NCBI GenBank assembly: GCA_002286855.1
Contig: NRSV01000192.1
Coordinates: 1 to 10,046, forward strand
Direction of reading: 5' to 3'
Source: Bipolaris cookei
Taxonomy: Eukaryota > Ascomycota > Dothideomycetes > Pleosporales > Pleosporaceae
Length of the DNA stretch: 10,046 nt
The position numbers and the translations under genes are program-made. The notes under the pieces were generated by a model that did no database searches, was not told the origin of the DNA, and saw only the letters and a list, made by a program, of their open reading frames with translations. How positions within the stretch are numbered: position 1 is the first letter of the stretch; every line of letters starts with the position of its first letter. Of the stretch, positions 6,698-10,046 are shown piece by piece.

Positions 6698-8337
6698 ATG
6701 CCGCGACAACAACGCTCTATACAGACCTCTCGTGAAGCTAGAGTACTTCTAGCATCTCGTGCGCTTCAAGAGAAACGTATAACAAGCCAGCGTCAGGCTG
6801 CCATGCTATACGACGCTCCACGAACGACGCTTCGACGACGCCTCCGTGGTACCCAGCCGCGATCAGAGACAGCCTCTGTCAATCGCAAGCTATCAGCTAT
6901 TGAAGAGCAGTCTCTTGTTCAATGGATCCTGGAGCTAGATCGACGAGGGTTTCCACCCCATATCATCGACGTGCGACGAATGGCAGACGCTCTACTCGCC
7001 GCGCGTGGCCAAGATCCACCTCCACAACCTGTCGGTAAGAACTGGGTATCGCGCTTTATCCAAGGCCAGCCAGAGCTTCAGACAAAGTGGACTAGAAGGC
7101 TACATAGTCAGCGCGCCTCCTACGAGGATCCTACTATAATCGCAGCGTGGTTTAAGCTAGTAGAGGAGACGCGTCAGACGTACGGCGTTCTTGACCAGGA
7201 TATCTACAACTTTGACGAGACTGGATTCGCGATGGGCGTGGCTGGGACGTCAAAAGTGGTCACTAGCGCTGATAGAGTGGGCAGAGCAGTCGTCGTACAG
7301 CCAGGTAATCGCGAGTGGGCAACAGCTATTGAGTGCGTCAACGCGTCTGGCTGGTCTCTCCCACCCTTCGTAATCCTATCTGGTAAGGTCCACCAGAGCA
7401 ACTGGTATCGCAACCTCCCACTCGACTGGACTATCGCCGTCTCAGATAATGGCTGGACGACAGANGACAGACGAGCTTGGCGTAGCGTGGGTGAAGCACT
7501 TCAACCAGCATACAGCCGCTCGTACAGCCGGGGTCTATCGTCTACTTATCCTAGACGGCCATAGCAGCCACGCCACGCCAGAGTTCGATCAGTACTGCGC
7601 CAATAATAAGATTATCACTCTCTGTATGCCGCCTCACACGTCGCACCTCCTCCAGCCTCTAGACGTAAGCTGTTACTCTCCACTAAAGCGGGCGTACGGA
7701 CGCGAGGTTGAGGAGCTCGCCCGCCATGGCGTCTACCATATTGATAAAATAGACTTTCTTACAGCTTATACACGAATCCGGCCAACTATATTTACGCAGC
7801 AGAATATCCAGGCAGGCTTTCAGGCGACAGGGCTTGTCCCTCTTTGTCCAGATCGCGTCCTGTCATCGCTAACTATTATCCAGACGCCATCTCCACCACC
7901 AACAGCTATAGATAACAATACTACAGCGCAGGCAGCACAGACAGAAACACCACATACAGTAGCAGAGCTTCAGCAGCAAGTACGCTATCTCCAAGAGCGA
8001 CTGCGCCGACAGCCAGAGAGTCCAACAAGTATCGCAATACGCCAGCTTGCTAAAAGCGCTCAGCTTGCAATGCAATCAGCGACGATACTTGCAGGAGAAT
8101 AAGAAGCTACGTGAAGAAAATCAGCGTCAGCGACAGAAGCAGGATCAGCAGCGTCAATATATTGCTTCTGGTGGAGCTCTCCAGGTGCGACAGGCTCAGC
8201 AGCTTACTGTAGATGCAGAAAGGGTGGTTGTAAAGGCTAAACAGGGTGAGAGTAGTCAGCGACGTCAGCGCGCGCCGCCAACGTGCACAAAGTGCCACAT
8301 TCAAGGTCATACAAGAACTCAGTGTAGAGCTAGATAA
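6698..8337 (+). pseudogene. Fot1/pogo-type DDE transposase with zinc knuckle (Element C), two frameshifts
   Basis: Relative of the Element B transposase. It starts at the ATG at 6698 (MPRQQRS), just inside the TIR. It has a Psq-like helix-turn-helix (KRITSQRQAAMLYDAPRTTL), a CENP-B/Tc5-type region (GFPPHIIDVRRMADALL), then the DDE core: D codons at 7214 (YNFDETGF), 7554 (LILDGHSSH) and 7662 (LQPLDVS), the last two in DD35D spacing. A C-terminal CX2CX4HX4C knuckle (CTKCHIQGHTRTQC) precedes the TAA at 8335-8337. Break 1: a 7-bp insertion around the ambiguous n at 7465, duplicating gacaga, shifts the frame between the first and second catalytic Asp. Break 2: one extra base near 8091-8099, ending at a TAA at 8100-8102. 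Discounting 8 bases gives 543 residues, against 550 in Element B. Break 1 may be a sequencing or assembly error. Confidence 0.9.
7465..7465. other. Ambiguous base (n) at a frameshift
   Basis: The only n in the window. It lies in cagangacagacgagc, where Element B homology predicts cagacgagc. The duplicated gacaga beside it suggests a bad join or low-quality read. Confidence 0.95.
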
Positions 8338-8405
8338 TAAATCATATTTTTTAAGTTTTATCTTATTTTATTACGTTGTTGTGGCTCAATTGCGCAGAAC
8401 GTCAG

Positions 8406-8463
8406 GTCAAGTTTGGTGGGGTGGGCCACTTACTGGGGTGGGCCGCTTACTGGTGGAACACGT
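8406..8463. repeat. Right TIR of Element C
   Basis: Inverted copy of 6616-6673 with one mismatch. Both 17-bp units are kept, unlike Element B, where the right arm has only one. The TA duplication follows at 8464-8465. Confidence 0.94.
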
Positions 8464-8473
8464 TAGTAATAAA

Positions 8474-9895
8474 ATGCCGCCAGATAGTGATACTATTATA
8501 GTAAACACCCAACAAAGCAGACAGGAGAGCCTAGGTCCGGAGGCTCAGATTGATAGAGAAATGGATATAGAATCCACACCAGCTACGCCCACCCAAAACC
8601 AGCAAACACCTAGCGTGTTTGAAATACCAATACTACCACCAAACAAGCGATATGCCAACTTCTCGCCAGAGACTATCTACAGAGGCAGAAACCCATACCA
8701 AAACACCTCCAGCCCAAAACCAACCGCCAAGAACTCTGAACAGGCAATCTATTGGGCTAGAGACCTTATCCTCCAAGCCTCCACAATGGAAGAATCCCAC
8801 GTAGCTCAAAACAAGCTACTAGAGCTACTTGACGTCTTCAGAGACTATACTGAAACGGGTAGAGTAGCTAACCAAATTACAGAAAAGCTATCTGCAAAGC
8901 TAGCTTACCACTCAGCGACGCTCGCAAACGCATCGCAGCAAGCAACAAAGACGCTTAAACAAGCCACGATTGCAGCGTCAAATAAGGCACAACCAATAGC
9001 TGCGCAATCTACCCAAAAACCAGCCCAAACCTCCTACGCTGCAGTAGCAGCTAACAACACAAACCAAGCCTGGACAACAATTCAGCCAAGGAAGAAGCCA
9101 GCGCAACCAGCGAAGAAACCAGTATCTTACTACCAGACGCTAGTCACGCTAGAAGAGGGCCAAACAATTAGCCCTCTACTAGTAAGAAATAAGATTAACC
9201 AAGCCTTCCAAAAGGCAGGCATTGCTGGCCCAGTTATCCAACAGGTAGCAACAAGCAAAAGAAACAACCTTATCCTTACAACCACCGAAGGATACTCAGG
9301 AGAATTTCTTCTAAAGCAAGTCAATACCTGGCAAAGCCAGCTCCCAATCAAGAAAGCCCAGCCGCTAGAGTCCTGGACTAAGCTAGTTGTACATGGGGTA
9401 CCAACAACCTTCGACGGGGCAGAAAGCCTCCAAGTACTCCACACAGAGATCCCAACCTACAACAAAAACCAAACGATTGTTGGAAACCCGTTCTGGATAT
9501 CAAAGAACTGGAGGAGCCAACAGTCAGGCTCAATTGCTATTGCTTTTAGAACTGAAGAAGAAGCGAAGAAGATTGGTAATAGGATAACAATCCTTGGCCA
9601 ATCCCTTCGAGTTGAGAAATACCGCCAAATCCCACCAACTGCTCAGTGCAGTAAGTGCCAAGGATTTGGACACAACTTTAGCAGGTGTAGAAACCTAGCC
9701 AGCTGCCAATTCTGTGCTGAAAACCACCTAACGGCTCAGCACTTTTGCAGCATCTGCAAAACCAAAGGGAAGGCCTGCAACCACACCCTACCAAAATGCA
9801 AAAACTGCAATAAAATCCACTTTGCTAATAGCAAAGACTGCGAGATCTTAGTATCTATTTCCCAGAAGACAGCCTCAGAACCAATCCAATGGTAG
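8474..9895 (+). CDS. LINE ORF1, gag-like nucleic-acid-binding protein
   Basis: 473 residues from the ATG at 8474, the first ATG of the frame; the frame stays open back into Element C but has no ATG there. ORF1 proteins coat the LINE RNA and help form the retrotransposition particle. The first 80 residues are Pro/Gln/Thr-rich and low in complexity. About residues 90-190 look helical (for example HVAQNKLLELLDVF), then an Ala/Gln-rich linker. About 210-370 forms an alpha/beta region (TKLVVHGVPTTF) that may correspond to an RRM-like fold. The end carries a CX2CX4HX4C knuckle (C392, C395, H400, C405), then C411, C414, H418, H423, C425, C428, and finally C435, H437, C442, C445, H449 and C456, the usual three-part arrangement of Tad-like ORF1 proteins. 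No stops or frameshifts. The stop TAG overlaps the ORF2 start. Confidence 0.9.
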   Translation: MPPDSDTIIVNTQQSRQESLGPEAQIDREMDIESTPATPTQNQQTPSVFEIPILPPNKRYANFSPETIYRGRNPYQNTSSPKPTAKNSEQAIYWARDLILQASTMEESHVAQNKLLELLDVFRDYTETGRVANQITEKLSAKLAYHSATLANASQQATKTLKQATIAASNKAQPIAAQSTQKPAQTSYAAVAANNTNQAWTTIQPRKKPAQPAKKPVSYYQTLVTLEEGQTISPLLVRNKINQAFQKAGIAGPVIQQVATSKRNNLILTTTEGYSGEFLLKQVNTWQSQLPIKKAQPLESWTKLVVHGVPTTFDGAESLQVLHTEIPTYNKNQTIVGNPFWISKNWRSQQSGSIAIAFRTEEEAKKIGNRITILGQSLRVEKYRQIPPTAQCSKCQGFGHNFSRCRNLASCQFCAENHLTAQHFCSICKTKGKACNHTLPKCKNCNKIHFANSKDCEILVSISQKTASEPIQW

Positions 9896-10046
9896 GAAAT
9901 ATAAAGATCTTACAAGTAAATCTAAATAAAAATCCATACGCTACAGAATCAACGCTACAACTAGCGATTGAGCTTAAGGTTGATATTATTGCAATCCAAG
10001 AGCCGTGGATTGCACCTTCCAACAGCAATAACTACGAAGCCCCAAG
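9889..10046 (+). CDS. LINE ORF2, N-terminal endonuclease domain (partial)
   Basis: Starts at the ATG at 9889 inside atggtag, so start and ORF1 stop overlap by 7 nt with ORF2 in the -1 frame. 52 complete codons are visible before the window ends. The segment KILQVNLNK followed by VDIIAIQEPWI is the opening of the endonuclease/exonuclease/phosphatase (AP endonuclease-like) domain that nicks target DNA for target-primed reverse transcription. N11 and E38 correspond to the conserved Asn and metal-binding Glu. The reverse transcriptase and any C-terminal knuckle lie beyond 10046. Translation probably depends on reinitiation or coupling after ORF1. Confidence 0.88.
   Translation, partial: MVGNIKILQVNLNKNPYATESTLQLAIELKVDIIAIQEPWIAPSNSNNYEAP

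Larger units (their letters stand above)
6616..8463 (+). mobile_element. Element C: Fot1/pogo DNA transposon, 1848 bp, nested in the LINE
   Basis: Bounded by 58-bp TIRs (6616-6673 and 8406-8463, one mismatch) beginning acgtgttccaccag, with TA duplications at 6614-6615 and 8464-8465. Its length and layout closely match Element B. The ends are almost perfect, suggesting recent insertion, while the transposase frame is broken twice. It sits 10 bp before the ORF1 start codon of a LINE, so it arrived after that LINE. Confidence 0.94.
8464..10046 (+). mobile_element. Tad-like LINE (non-LTR retrotransposon), 3' part beyond window
   Basis: Two overlapping frames in the usual LINE order: a gag-like ORF1 with three cysteine-rich knuckles, then an ORF2 that opens with an AP-like endonuclease. 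Reverse transcriptase should follow outside the window. The zinc-knuckle pattern and endonuclease opening fit the fungal Tad1 group. The 5' leader is separated from the coding part by Element C. Both frames are intact as far as seen. Loss of the upstream leader and promoter would be expected to impair expression unless transcription enters from Element C. Confidence 0.88.

Noticed and set aside
8088..8102. Programmed frameshifting in Element C
   Set aside because: No slippery heptamer or following structure is visible, and intact Element B needs no shift at the matching place.
8246..9895. A continuous 549-codon frame running from inside Element C into LINE ORF1, suggesting a chimeric protein
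   Set aside because: It starts with GTG and has no ATG before 8474. The upstream part is Element C's zinc-knuckle region and TIR read in the wrong frame, open by chance.

Overview
This window is transposon-dense DNA from a filamentous ascomycete (Pezizomycotina). The clues are Fot1/pogo-type DDE transposases with TA target duplications, a Tad-like LINE with a zinc-knuckle ORF1 followed by an endonuclease ORF, a Mutator-like relic, and a small gene with a short spliceosomal intron. No bacterial operon structure, tRNA, rRNA or CRISPR array was seen. I assign no species.

Layout: 71-2233 is Element A, a pogo/Fot1-family DNA transposon with 45-bp terminal inverted repeats (TIRs) and TA duplications. 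Its transposase gene is broken by two in-frame TAG codons and one frameshift. 2236-3146 is mostly uncoded DNA that looks like worn retroelement or regulatory sequence. 3147-3396 holds a likely two-exon gene for a tiny secreted cysteine-rich protein. 3328-3651, continuing at 5500-5504, may instead be part of a solo LTR; the two readings partly compete. 3652-5497 is Element B, a structurally complete Fot1/pogo transposon with one uninterrupted 550-residue transposase and a 17-bp duplication inside its left TIR only.

5543-5889 is a decayed coding remnant that ends directly at four copies of a gagatttgtccccc repeat (5888-5958). 5992-6525 is a Mutator-like (MULE) relic with degenerate TIRs; it keeps only the start and apparent end of a transposase. 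About 6541-6613 plus 8464-10046 is a LINE, split by Element C (6616-8463), a third Fot1/pogo transposon inserted 10 bp before the LINE ORF1 start codon. Element C has two frameshifts, one beside an ambiguous base (n at 7465). LINE ORF1 (8474-9895) is intact, and ORF2 (from 9889) overlaps it by 7 nt and runs off the window.

How the parts relate: Elements B and C are relatives. Both have an N-terminal Psq-like helix-turn-helix, a CENP-B/Tc5-type DNA-binding region, a DD35D catalytic core and a C-terminal CCHC zinc knuckle. Their TIRs share a TGGCCCAC core inside 17-bp units, and Element A also has a 17-bp-spaced subrepeat in its TIRs. Element B is the only visible source of an unbroken transposase here. 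The candidate secreted-protein gene among the transposons fits the setting typical of fungal effector genes, but its gene model is inferred.
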